DNA of 64,000 bases from Prosapia bicincta. Lineage: Eukaryota > Arthropoda > Insecta > Hemiptera > Cercopidae. The position numbers and the translations under genes were made by a program. The stretch covers positions 111,912,850 to 111,976,849 of the forward strand of contig JBAIZL010000001.1 in the NCBI GenBank assembly GCA_036971475.1, given 5' to 3'. A model generated the notes under the pieces. The model was not told the DNA's origin. It ran no database searches and saw only the letters and a program-made list of their open reading frames with translations. Below are positions 49,101-62,231 of the stretch, one piece after another (position 1 is the stretch's first letter; the number at the start of each line of letters is the position of its first letter).

Positions 49101-51270
49101 CTATAAACTTTTAAATAACTTGAAATTGAAGGAAAATATGGTATAAATAAAGTCATATTTATGGTTTAAAGCATGAACCACTATTAACCACGCAATTCTC
49201 TATATGGAACGCTGGACACACTTATCACCAATCACTCTACAAAAACTATAAATGTTTTCATTTACAGCAAACATGTGATAATGAAAAAATTTATATTCCA
49301 ACAATTCTCTTACAAAAATTGTTTAACGTTTACTTTCTGCACAAATACTCGCACTCAAGACCTTTACAGGGCCAAAACCACTCAATTTTTAAAAATTTAT
49401 AATGCATGTATCACACTTCAATACTCCATGTAGCATACACTTGCAACGTACATAATAATAATAATTTATTACTCATGCTTTTGCACACTCCCTTAACTAA
49501 TAAAAATTATTATGTCAGAAAGTATTACACCATTTTTACCTGTTTGTAATGCAACTAAGCGAACACACCGTTTTTATTTTATACTTCTATAATTCTAATG
49601 AATAATAAAACGAATAAATTTACATGTTTTTGAATAAGTTAGTACTGGAAGAGAGATAAAGAGAAATAAGGAGAAAGAGAGTACGAGAGAGATATATGCG
49701 CGTTTGAGAGTAGTTGACCTGTTTTCAATTATAATTATAATAGGTTTAAATAATATGTTATAAATATCAAGCTGGTAAAAGATATTTTTAAAACGATTTA
49801 TAAATATTTCAATAAACAGGGTATAATGTATGCACAAAGTTTGCACATTAATGTTCTGCTGCTACGCATTTGACAAAACAATGTAATTTATGTCTCTTGT
49901 ATGCGGCGTTGTTTGTGGTGAATGAAGCTTTCAGGAAAACCAGGATACATTCTGGATGAATAGAGAAACTTCCTGCTTGTAATGTTTGTAAAGGTAACAT
50001 TATATGATAGTGTTCCTAATAGCTTAACTTCAGCTAATGGTATGCATGTGTAATATCAAGGTGACCAAACTATTCATGCTTTGTGATGTGTTTCTCAGAC
50101 GTTTGTGCAAAGCGACACGTTGTTGAAGTAGTGTGTATATAAATTTGTTCTTAAACTTGTTTTTATTAAAACATATTATTAAAAAATGTACTTAAAATCA
50201 TAGTAATAATTTTAGGTTGGCTTCAATCTATAAACAAACCTCCATTCTCCTAAAGGTATATTCGCAAGGTTACGGAATACACCCAGGCCAACGATTTAGG
50301 AAAAACATAATCACATAACTTTTATAAAATTCATAGATATCCAGAAATCCATCGATGGAATACTTTGGAGATAGAGCTAGAATCAGAAAACGTAATCAAC
50401 CAATTTTACAAGGCAAGGTAACTGTGATGCAACCAGCACGTGGGTAAAGATCATCATAATTATAAAATCTACGGCATTCGTACACATGTTTAGTATTAGA
50501 GTTTTCCTGATGGAAATAAATAACTGTATGATGGATAGACACAATGATCTTCTATAGTACTTATTAAGATGTGTGCTCTACAAAAAAACAAAATAATTTT
50601 ATTTACGAAAACACGTTTTTGAAAAAAAAGTAACAAACTAAAGAATAAAAGTAAACAGTATAGGGTTTATTCATCATAGAATTGTAAATTATAAAATAAA
50701 AAAGTTGGGGACTTATCCGTTGTGACTAGTCATGATTCCAAGTGTATTCGTACTAAAGAATGAAACGATGGTGTACTGGAATTCCAGGAGCCAAGGAATA
50801 AAAAATATTTTTAAGCCACAAGCACGCACACACACACACACACAAACACAGCGAACCTCCTTGAAATTTTCCATTTTCCCTTATCCTGGCGTAGGCGCTT
50901 AGTATTTTCTGTTTTATTTGCAAACCATTCTTGGCGCTTTTGTTTTTCTTTCTTGAATCGTCGCTTGCGTTGTATTATAGTTTGTCTTTGTTTTCTTTCG
51001 CTTTGGCCGTTTGTGAAGCAAGGTTCGATAACACTGATCAGGTTTGTGTATTTAATTTATTGTTTTCATTCATTTTTAATCATAGAGGATTATTTATGCA
51101 TTATTTATTTCATATACATCTTTAAGTAATAAATTCCTAGCTATGGAAAAGTTAGTTCTGTGACAAATTAATATGTTTTTAACAAGTAGTTATTCATTTC
51201 GAATCCAACTTGTACTATAGCTTTTTAAATGTTTAACTAAAAAATATATACATACATATATATATATATA
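43877..51270. other. AT-rich stretch without a recognisable gene
   Basis: Frames of 60-83 codons at 47,003, 47,997, 49,595 (minus) and 50,931 show no family signature. A short CA tract lies at 50,827-50,845. The stretch ends in the TA-rich border (51,247-51,270) of the second block copy. Confidence 0.5.
46071..46120. repeat. (TA)n microsatellite
   Basis: About 25 TA dinucleotides. Confidence 0.95.
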
Positions 51271-51297
51271 GAATATCAAATGTGTTTTCCTGTTAGA

Positions 51298-51546
51298 ATA
51301 TTTTTAAGATCAAATAATACACACAAATACAGGAATATTTAATTTATTGAACAATAAACTCTAAGCTTTTCGTTGGCTTACATTACCAACATCTTCAGGA
51401 GTTACAATATTAAGAATGATATTAAGGATGATGAATATTAATATTGTAACTCCTGAAGATGTTGGTAATGTAAGCCAACGAAAAGCTTAGAGTTTATTGT
51501 TCAATAAATTAAATATTCCTGTATTTGTGTGTATTATTTGATCTTA

Positions 51547-51553
<7 letters not shown>
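51298..51553. repeat. perfect PLE-type palindrome, copy B
   Basis: Arms 51,298-51,413 and 51,438-51,553, identical to 14,013-14,268. It lies 28 bp from the block junction. Both arms carry the hammerhead-like motif (plus 51,448-51,494; minus 51,357-51,403). Confidence 0.8.
51448..51494 (+). ncRNA. hammerhead-like ribozyme motif, copy B right arm
   Basis: Same bases and pairing as at 14,163-14,209. Confidence 0.38.

Positions 51554-51605
<52 letters not shown>
51551..51605. repeat. (TA)n microsatellite, copy B
   Basis: Four bases longer than its counterpart at 14,266-14,316. Confidence 0.95.
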
Positions 51606-51609
<4 letters not shown>

Positions 51610-52154
51610 ACTTGTTTCATTTGTCTGTTAAAGCTGTCGTACAGTATTGTTCGGTTCAAATGGCTACACTTGACTAAACTCAATTACAATGTCAGTTTTC
51701 TAATCTGTATGATACTATTATATAATGTTTATGTCCATTTGAAACATTTATTTAAAAGAATTTTTCATATTACATTTTAATATTTGAAGCAATATTTGTA
51801 TCTCCTATTTGTACTAAAATGAACGTTCGACTAAAGGAGAAAATCCGACATTAGCCTGTATGCCCTCGCGAAATACGACCACATCGGGTGCATTGTGCTT
51901 TTAGTTTTACGACATTGATTTCCCCTCCCTTATCTCTGCGTCTTGTCGTTGTTAGTTTTAAAGTTTTACTTTCTTTGTTGAGTTTTCAAAATTCATTATT
52001 AATCAATAAACAAACATGTCATTAATTTTTCAAAATTTAAACTTCGCATGATTTGAACTACATAACATACGAGTATATATAAATGTATAAATATAAATAA
52101 ATATTTATTTAATTATTTTATATGATATATATATACAAATAAATAAATAAATAA

Positions 52155-52200
<46 letters not shown>

Positions 52201-52407
52201 AATTGATAATGTAGAGGCTATTATAAATTTGATAACTTTCTGTTTTATTTTAAAATTTAAATCAATAATCCTTATAAAAGCAGAATAAAAATGTGTATGG
52301 AAAACACACGATGAAAATCTCATGTGTGGATCAAATGAAATATAATTGCATTAATAGTAGCAATAATTTGGTAAATGAAACATTTGATTTACGGAACAGA
52401 AGTTAAA

Positions 52408-52484
52408 GCTGGGCAGTTGAGTGGTCCAGTCCGTTGATCTCTTTCTTCTAAACAAAAGATCTGGAGTTCGATGCCATTAGAGCT
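52408..52484 (+). repeat. tRNA-like SINE head, copy B
   Basis: Duplicate of 15,125-15,201. Confidence 0.42.
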
Positions 52485-54892
52485 AAAATATTTCCATGTA
52501 GTTTCATTAACAAAGCCAACTCCGTGATGTGGAGTATAATTATCTGAGATAAAATCTAAGATAATATTGGACTGTTTAAAAAAATTAGGTGAAAATCGTT
52601 TATAGTAAAATATTAAAAATTATTAAAAATATTGGGGGTAAAATGCAAATAAATATTTAACAAATAGCCTATGGTTTTTCTTAAAAGACATTTTCGATTG
52701 TTATCAGGATATAATTGATAATAAGGAAGTAGAGAACGTTTTATATACTGAATACAAAACGAAGCTAGACATAATTAATATATTTTGATAGCCAAATTAT
52801 AAAAGTGAAAAAAGATTTTTAATTCCTCTTAAAAGTAAATTTAAATCAATAAACTTCAAGAAATTGTTTAAAAAAATATTTCCATGATTTTAAGCAAATA
52901 TTAATACCTCTTAAGTAGTAATAAAATTTCGTAAATAAAAGTTTTGACTTGTTGCGCTGTGTAGTAATTGAAAAATATAGGTTTGGAAATCTAATATCTA
53001 ATTGCTGTGGGAAATTAAATTCCGATTTGAAGTTCTATAAATGATTCCTAAAAAAAAGAAAATGTATGAAGCATTTAAATCTTTAAAGGTTTTATTTCTC
53101 CTATTTCAGTGAACGTAATAGTTTCTATAGAAAAAATCTGATATTCTGTGCCTTTAGAGGCTAATCATTTTCCAGGGGTTTCGATAATGTTTCGTTCATT
53201 TTTTTAATTTTCCAAAGGGAATTAAAAACTATAGAGGGCCCGGCTTTCGGATACACTTCCATCACTTTCAGTGCCTACTTGGTATTGCAGCTTTGTATAC
53301 TGTACAATGAACTTGAGTTATAAATTGTATAACTTCATATATAGACAAACACTTAATTCTAAGTAACTGTAACTAATACCAGTTTAGGTAAGTGCAGTGT
53401 ACAAAGTTTGTACTAGAACCTCAGGGGGTCCATTGTGACAAAGCTGATCACTTACGTTTGTCTTGTTTATTGCAAGATATTAAACCTACTTGAATTGTAA
53501 ATGTCCCATTCCAGAATTCTCGTGTGGTAACTGTTGTAAATTTGGACCTTTACATATGCACTGAGATTTACTAGTAGCCTACTAACCTAAGTGTAAACAA
53601 AAAATCTGTTGCTCTGGATATCTACGTACATAGTACACGTAAATAGTTTTATGTATTTTAATATCCTGTTTGTTCTCATTATTATTTAATTTTTCAGGGT
53701 AATAAACCTCTTTGCTCATGCTTAAGGCATTTTTATAGCAGCTGTGTTTTACAAAATTTTTAAACCAGAAATTCAAGTTCGAGTTTAGGTGAATAACTAT
53801 TGCAAATCTATGATATTGTGTTAACTACCTTCACTGCGTCACGTCGTTACCAGTGTTGAAGAGTTTTTATTTTTTTCTCAGTTGATTCTATTTTTACCTT
53901 GTTTCTTTTACACTAAATTTTATATTTCAAGTCATAGATTTTGATAATGGTGGTCTATTGTTCTATCCTCATTATATGTCGAATGAGTTTGTATAACTAC
54001 CGTAAGAAATATTTACAAAACAATAACATACACATGGCCAAGTTGTTGCAGTAACTAGAATCAACTAAGCCATAATGTTAATTGAAACCAATATGATATT
54101 TACTTATAAATATATAATTCTTTTATATCCTAATTTTAGTAGATTGTAATTTCAAAGCAATCATCTTAGGAGTAAATTATTACAAAAAAAACTTTAAAAA
54201 ATAATTTCATCTCAGGATGATTGCTTTGCAATTCAAAAATAGTTATGGATTATAATTCAAATGTGTAATTATGACGACGGCGTAGTATCTATTAAAATAA
54301 GGCGTAGTTTTTATATCAGACGATTCCACAATTACTTTTCTTCAAACTCTTTCAAACACTATCTACTTCAAATATATAGGTTTGACGTTTGTGTTAAATG
54401 TATGGATTTGATACGTTTTTGTAGCTACGATTTGACTAAACGAGTTGTTCTACAAAGCTAGATCGATGGTGTTGTCTGTGCGTGTTGTGATGTTTGATTG
54501 CAAATGGTTTATATATAACTGAATAGAAGATTTATCCGTGGTATAGTATTGGGTTTAAAATGTTTATTTATGCTGTTGTGTTGGCTTAATTTTTTATAAA
54601 AGTATGGGAGCGTAAACAATTTTTTTTGTCACCCCTTTGGAAATCAGAGTTAGGCAAAAGAAAGAAAATATTATTCTCCTATTACTTTACTTCAACAATG
54701 TTATGTTTTCGCAATTAATGGTTGCTTGCTCTTTTACAAATCAAAATAACTTGTTTGGCTATCATCAATCCTTGGGCGTGATGTATATAGGCAGTCAGTT
54801 TTTTGCGTCGATTTACACTTCTAGTGTCTAAAATGATGATTTAGCTCGCATTTTAAGACCGTATACAATAATATAAAGTGAGATTCTATGGA

Positions 54893-55101
54893 TGTAGGAA
54901 AGATAGGCGAGTCGCTCAGGAGGTAACTTCTTTTACAGAGGGGTGAGTGATGAGGCTGGCGACAAGTGTTAATTTTCAACTCCTTGTTACGTCACAACTT
55001 TTTCTTTCACTCTTTCTTTTGGTCCGAATCACATACCCGGTTTCCAGTTCCAACTCTCTACTTCCCAAGTAAATAGTGAGCACGGCGCTACTAGGTCACC
55101 G
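54893..55101 (-). repeat. SINE-like, tRNA-related segment, copy B
   Basis: Duplicate of 17,610-17,818. Confidence 0.4.
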
Positions 55102-56112
55102 TTCCTGAAGTATTTTAAACAAGGAACTAGAACAATGGAGTATTCATTTCACTAGATCCCCAAACGTGTTGTGTTGTGAAGCTACAAACATGAGCCCTCT
55201 ACCAGTACGTGAACTTACCTGCTCAAACTCAACAGTTATTTACCTTCCATAGTAATTTCTTAAAGAAACCGTGTTCGCAAAAACATTTGTACTGTTTAGT
55301 ACTATTGAAAGATTTGGATCCAAATTGTATAGTTCGGAACGATAGAATTATTTTTACCATTTCACATTGTAATATTATTCGATAGCTGCTTTACTTTGTA
55401 TGATATTTTATTGTATGAAAAAAAAACACTAGTTATGATACTAAAAATAATTTTCACTGTCCAATAACAGTAAAAAGATTTAGTCGAAATTGTTTAAATT
55501 TGGTGCTTTAGGTTTTTACGATTTACCGAGGATAACATTTAATATTTATCCTGCATATTATTTCTCAAACAACATTCGCTACAAATAATTGTTTATTTGT
55601 TACAAACACTTATAAGATATTAGTCACTACTGTACAAAGTAGTTCATATTGCTGAAAAACATTAAACAATTAAAATATGTAAACATTTTTCCTCGGTATT
55701 ATTAAAAATTATTCTAAAATAATATTAAAGCTCTTATATATTTTTTTAATTCCTAATGTAGTTTAAGAGAGAGGGAGTGAGGAGATACTTGAAACAGTAA
55801 ACTCATTGCAGTTAGTGAATGATCCTGAAACTATCCCAAAAAAGTTTCTTTGTCATCTCTATAGTGCTTAATACCACACACTAAGAATTATGCATTTTAA
55901 AAGGTAAAGAGTAAATTAATTATAAGTTACACATGAAATAATAAGAATTTGTTTCATTACTTTTTCTTTTTATATAAACATTATATGCGTTATGAAAATA
56001 TAAGTATAATAAATATTTCAAAAAATAATAAATATGTAACTACCGAGCAAAATACCTATTATTTTTAATAATTATAACTTAAAAAAAACAATTAATACAA
56101 ATACAAATTGAC

Positions 56113-56266
56113 TTTAAACTACTTAACTAAGTGAATACGTAATTGCTTACTTGCTGACGCGTTTCAAAACTATCGTTCCTTATACAAATCTTCGTAAAAG
56201 GAACGATAGTTTTGAAATGCGTCAGCAAGTAAGCAATTACGTATTCACTTAGTTAAGTAGTTTAAA
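56113..56266. repeat. long hairpin-forming inverted repeat, copy B
   Basis: Duplicate of 18,830-18,983, including the single G/T position. Confidence 0.8.
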
Positions 56267-57686
56267 ATTAGTTTAGTCAGTGAATTCAAGATGATTACAT
56301 CAAGAAACTTTAATAAAAATTGTTAAAAATAAAATAATACCTATGTCAACAATGAAAAATGTAATGTTAGTTATTTCATATTAAATAATTACAATTAGTA
56401 TAAACTAAGTAACGTAACTTACACGCTAGAACAAATATTCTACTAAATAACCTATATCATAAAATCAGCTGTTTTATGAAGTCATATGTTATCTTATTTA
56501 GCCTAATGGTCGTAATAACTATATTGCATACCTTTGTCTTTTGTGAAAGTTTTATTCAAATATGAAATTAAAATTAATTCGTTTTAAATTCAATTATTGA
56601 TTTATTATTTGATAAAACTGTATTAAAACACTCCCAATCAAATATTATATTTGAACACATAATTAACAACTACTCTATGATCAATAGCACACCACAGAAC
56701 GGAAATACACCACAGAATCACACCAACACAACACACCTAAGCAACAGACTTTTTCTTGACTCACGGCATTGAATAATGCGCTAACCTAGTGCGAAACCCG
56801 TATACTGAAAATATCAGTGAGTAGTGGCGTTTTTGCCAAGATAATACCAAAAGTTTAATTATAGAAAAACCTCAAGATGTATAACACTAAAACTGCAAGT
56901 TATTAATTAAGTTTCGCCAAACGTAATTGCCTTCAAAATTCAAGAGTTCTAATTTAATTTAAATAATCTACATTATGTTTTTAATATGTATTAAACTAGC
57001 CTTATAATTTCCCTTTGTTAATAACAACTGTATATTGTAAGCAATTATCAATGCAATTGCATTAGAGAACTACAGATATATATAAGGTTATCCTATTAGA
57101 CACATTTTTAACTTACTACTAACGTTGCTTACACTAAAGTAACATTGTAAAGTGAATTGTTGTAAAAAATCATTCCTTATCACTTAGAGTAAAGAAAATG
57201 TTTAAACCAAAATTCCTCTGTGAAACAAAGATGGCGTTGATTTACGTCATAATAAATTTTATCCTCTGATTATAGTGTCTGATAACATACATGTCCATAA
57301 TATAATCATAGTTTTTTTATTTGCTGCTCGTGATGGCGATTAGGCTAGGTTTAGTGTGGATAGATTAGAATAATACTTGAAACTCACAAAAAGTGATTAT
57401 ATATAGTCTTCTAAAATTGGTCTGTGTCACCAGACATATAGGACACAATGGTGTATTACGTGGGAACAGTTACAACACAAGGCTCTTACATGGTAACCCA
57501 TAAAGCCTTTGACTATCCATGTGGCTATCCATGTGGCTATCCATGTGGCTATTCGTAAGGGGATCAGCTTCGTAGATTACCCTGCTTTGCTTTTAAATTG
57601 TTTTATCTAACTTAGTAAGTATATTTTGTATGGTTCTATTTATCTCCATCTGCTCCTCTATCCGCCTAAGGATTTGAGCCATAGTT

Positions 57687-57690
<4 letters not shown>

Positions 57691-57760
<70 letters not shown>
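57691..57760. repeat. (TA)n microsatellite, copy B
   Basis: Four bases longer than its counterpart at 20,408-20,473. Confidence 0.95.
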
Positions 57761-57763
<3 letters not shown>

Positions 57764-60412
57764 TTTGTTAAATAGAAGATAACCTGGCTACCGCTTAGAC
57801 AGACGATATTTCACCGAATCTGCTTTCCTCGAGCAAAGATCCGGCTTAGCTTTCACTTGCAGCTGGCGCTCTGTTAAGTAAGAGACTCTTGTCCGACCCC
57901 TTTTAATTTGTGTTTCTTTGTTTTTTAAGTGCTTTGGCAACTTCGCACTCTCTATTGTTTGACAAAAAAAATTAATTCTCTAAATCTTCGATGGCTTCGT
58001 TGGCAGATAATTTATTATTTAGGAGTACTGAATTTCATGACATTTTATTAATATATTGACATTTTGCTCTGTGTTTTATTAAGTTTTTTAAAGTTGTGTT
58101 TATTTTGAAACACTATATCATTTAATATAACACTTTAAGTTTGCAGTGCGTAGTCAAACTTTTACTATTTTAAAATAAAATTAAAAATAAATTGACCTTA
58201 CAAATTCTTTATCAAGATATCATATAGTTTAAATCCATACTGCATTTTATGACCTATGATGACATATTTTTGATAACATTTTTTCAACAAATATGTAAAA
58301 ATGGTATCCTTAATAAACATCATTTTCTGTTCTAATATTGACAAATAAAAGTAGTTCTTGGGATTTATTAACTGTTAACATCGCGCTTAGTCATATCTTT
58401 TCCAAATTATAAAGATCTGTGGGTAGGTGTTCGTATGTGTCTAGGTTTGTGATTGCTACTCTGTACTTGATGTTTTTTTTAAATTCTGCAACACTTAATC
58501 TGAAAGAAGTTTAATTAATTTTAAAATGAAATGTTTTTATAAAAAAATAATTCAAAAAGTATATCCTCCGAAAATAAGCAAAGAAATGTACATGACCAAA
58601 GGATTATAAAGCTAAGGATAAAGAAATATGCAAATAAGTGATGTAATTAAGATCGAGGGACGCCAAGGGTCTAATTAATGGTAAGCCTTTATCAAAGCCT
58701 CAAATTTCAATAACATTTAGTTACGGTTTGGAGGGTACTAAAATTGCAGAAATTATTCAATGGTCATGAAAAAAACCTGTATAGTTGATCTAATAAAAAT
58801 GTTTTATTTACAACTAATTTACCGATTCTATTTCGGTTGGGAAGGTTTTCCTTAAATACCGCCCCAATAGAAAGCAACTAAGGTTTTTCTACAAGTGGTC
58901 CAAAAATAATTTATAATAGAATCACGACTCAAAATTTTGTAAAGCAGCGATATTAGAATAAATATACGCGATTAGTTCTAATCATATTTGTTCAATCGCG
59001 ATTTATTCAAATGTGTTTTAATTTTTGCTTTTTATATCTGCATCGTAATAAATTTCCAAAAGCATAATTTTAAAAAAAATTCAAAATATTAAAACAGATA
59101 TAGTACTTCACCCATAAAATAGCACTTACAATTTAATGTTGAAACAGCAGTTATTAACAATGAAGAGAGTTTTAGATAATGAAACTATATATTTGAATAC
59201 GACAAGGAAAAGAAGAGATTGTAGGTAAATTTAAAAATAAAACTTTCAGCTTACAGCCAAGAAAATAATCCTTTGTAAACAGAATTAAACAGAAACCAAT
59301 TGATTAGAAAACATGATATTATTATATCCCTGATCTTTTACCGTGTAATTTAAAATTGTATCTAACTTTAGTATTTTGTTCACAAAACATTACTTTTATT
59401 CTGGTAATATGTTAATAATGAATATTTTATATATATTAAATATTTTTTTCAAAACACTATCGAAGCGTGAATAAAAGAAATGTTACCTCTTACGATAAAC
59501 ATATGTGACAAAAAAAAAATGTTAACATTCTGACAAACTAAATTTAATTGTCGGAATGTGAATTTATAAAATGTTTATGGAAATATAAATTGTTCCTGTA
59601 AGAATTAATGGTATACTTGGAACAAAACTAATTTAATATGTTAAAAATAATAAATTCTTTTTATTAGCTTGGAAGTAGTATGCTATAAACATAATAGCAG
59701 CATATAAATATTACGCTTATTCATCCAATGTTAAAACATACTGTACTCATTAAATAATATATAGTATATAAAACATTAACAACCAATATACAACACGTAA
59801 CTAGTGTTTTTCAAAGACAATAAGTTAAACTTTTGCAAAGGCCTCTTGAACTTAGTCGAAAAATATAGTTGCATTGTGTTTGACTATAAATATTAGGAAG
59901 GGATATTTTCCCAAATTGAAATTACGAATTACAAAAATAATAAAATCATTTAGTAAACGCGGCTATACCCATAACTCTGTATCTAATAAAACAGTGGTTT
60001 TAATCATAAACAAACAATTGTGAGTTTTTGTATCAGACTTTTAAAACAATCTTGCTTTGTTTGATTCCACAGCGAAGTCAAGCATTTTCGTAAACTTCCT
60101 TATGACGTGGAGAAACCTAGTGTTTTTTTTAAATCATTGTTGTTTCACTATCTTTTTCCCCTGAACGACAAACTTTCCTCTTTCAACTCTAAATCAAAGG
60201 GATGAACTCAGTACATTCCTTAAACCAGGATAAAATGAAAATGCCTTGAGTCTATATTAATTAAAACAACCTCTCACCACAAATTCAACAAATTTTATTT
60301 TAACCTTATGTACATTTCGACTACAAAGTAATCATCTTCAGAGGTATTTTTACAAATAACTAACTTACAGCTAAACCTATGCGTATTTATATGCAACGGG
60401 AACTCCTTGGCC

Positions 60413-61989
60413 ACTAATTTGTTAAAAGATGAGATTTTTGTAAAATTAAGAAATAACCCACTGAATAGATTTGTAAAAGAAACGGTAACTGTTATTAAAA
60501 ATTGTACTTTAGTGATTCCGGAAAATGAAATATATCCCAAATCCTGTTTTGCCAAAGTTGTATTGTCTTCCGAAAATACATAAACAAGGTAATTTGGTGA
60601 GACCAATTGTCTCTGGAATTGATTCACCAACTTAGCTTCTATCAAAATGGTTGACAATAACTTTTGGAAAGTTAAAATTTAATACAAATTCATGCTCAGT
60701 AAAAAATGCGAGAGAATTTATAGCGAAAATACAAAATATAAAATTAACAAATGATGAGATTTTGGTATCATTTGATGTTTGTTCTTTATTTCCTAGTATA
60801 CCATTCAACGAAACTTTAATTTTGTTGGAAGAATTTTTAATTGAAAATAAAATTGAGAGTGATAAAGTAAACCAATATGTTAATTTAGCTAGGTTTGTAT
60901 GAAACAAAATTATTTTTCATTTTATAATGAATTTTATGAGCAAAAAGATGGCACAGCTATGGGTAATAGTTTATCACGTTTTATAGCTCAACTTTTTATG
61001 TACAATTTTGAAACAGAATTAAAAAATAAACTCTCGTATTTTCCAAAGGTATGGGTTAGGTATGTAGATGACATTTTTGCAATTTTTAATCTCAAAGAAT
61101 GTAATATTAACAATTTGTTATCAGATATTAACAAACACCATAGAAACATTAAATTTACTTATGAGTTAGGGAAGAATAATAGTTTACCGTTTCTTGATAT
61201 TTTATGTATACGGAACAATAATGAAGTAGAGTTTGATATATATCGCAAAATTACGAATAATAATTGGTATATCCCCGTAGATTCGAACCATTGTATGTCA
61301 CATAAACTTGCAGTATTTAATAGTATGATTAATAGAATAATTGAAACACCTTTAAATAAAAATAGATTTGAAATTGAACTTGCTAGAATTAAAGAAATAG
61401 CCAAATTTAATGGATATGACCCTAAAATTATTAATAATATATTAAGAAAACAGAGTTTGAAAAAATTAAGGAAAGATTCCACTACCTTAATACCAGAGAG
61501 AGAAACTGTTAAAAATAAATATATTAGTTTACCCTTTGATAAAAATTTAACAAAAGGCCTAGAAAAATTTTTAAAGAAGTAAATTTTAAAGTAGCATATA
61601 AGAGCCAAAATAGCCTTAAAAATCTCTTAGGTAACCCAAAAGATAAAATAGAAACATTGGATAAGTCAGGGATTTATAAAGTAACTTGTAATTCATGCGA
61701 AAAGATTTATATTGGTCAAACTAAACGAAAAATTTCCACTAGATTCAAAGAACACATTAGTCATATAAAATTTCAAAGGCCAGAGAAATCAAGTGTAGCT
61801 GAACATATCTTAGAAACTAATCATAACTTAGATTTAAATAACCTTAAATTAATTTAAAATGTTAAATCAAAAATTATGTTTAATAATTTCGAAAGTATGT
61901 TTATTAATAAATATGAAACTAATAAATTAATAAATTCTGACAAAGGGCCTATCCCGAATTCCCAATTGTATCTATTAGTTAAGAGATAG
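60413..61989 (+). pseudogene. PLE RT plus GIY-YIG endonuclease, broken, copy B
   Basis: Shares every lesion seen in copy A: the three frameshifts, TAG at 60,633-60,635 and TAA at 61,855-61,857. The lesions therefore predate the block duplication. YVDD and GIY/YIG motifs are present as in copy A. Confidence 0.9.
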
Positions 61990-62188
61990 TTATAGTTTTA
62001 ATTGTTAAATGTGTAGATTTAATAATTATTGTAAAATTCAAAAATAATGTAACGGTAACTCCTGTTAGACCAGACCTAGTTGTTACTCGTAACATGATTC
62101 GTCGGATGGTGTAGGGGGCGTGGCCAAGGAGTTCCCGTTGCTTATAAATACGCATAGGTTTAGCTGTAAGTTAGTTATTTGTAAAAAT

Positions 62189-62231
62189 ACCTCTGAAGAT
62201 GATTACTTTGTAGTCGAAATGTACATAAGGT
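62189..62231 (+). ncRNA. hammerhead-like ribozyme motif, copy B right pLTR
   Basis: Same bases and pairing as 24,902-24,944; the inverted partner is at 60,303-60,345 on the minus strand. Confidence 0.4.
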
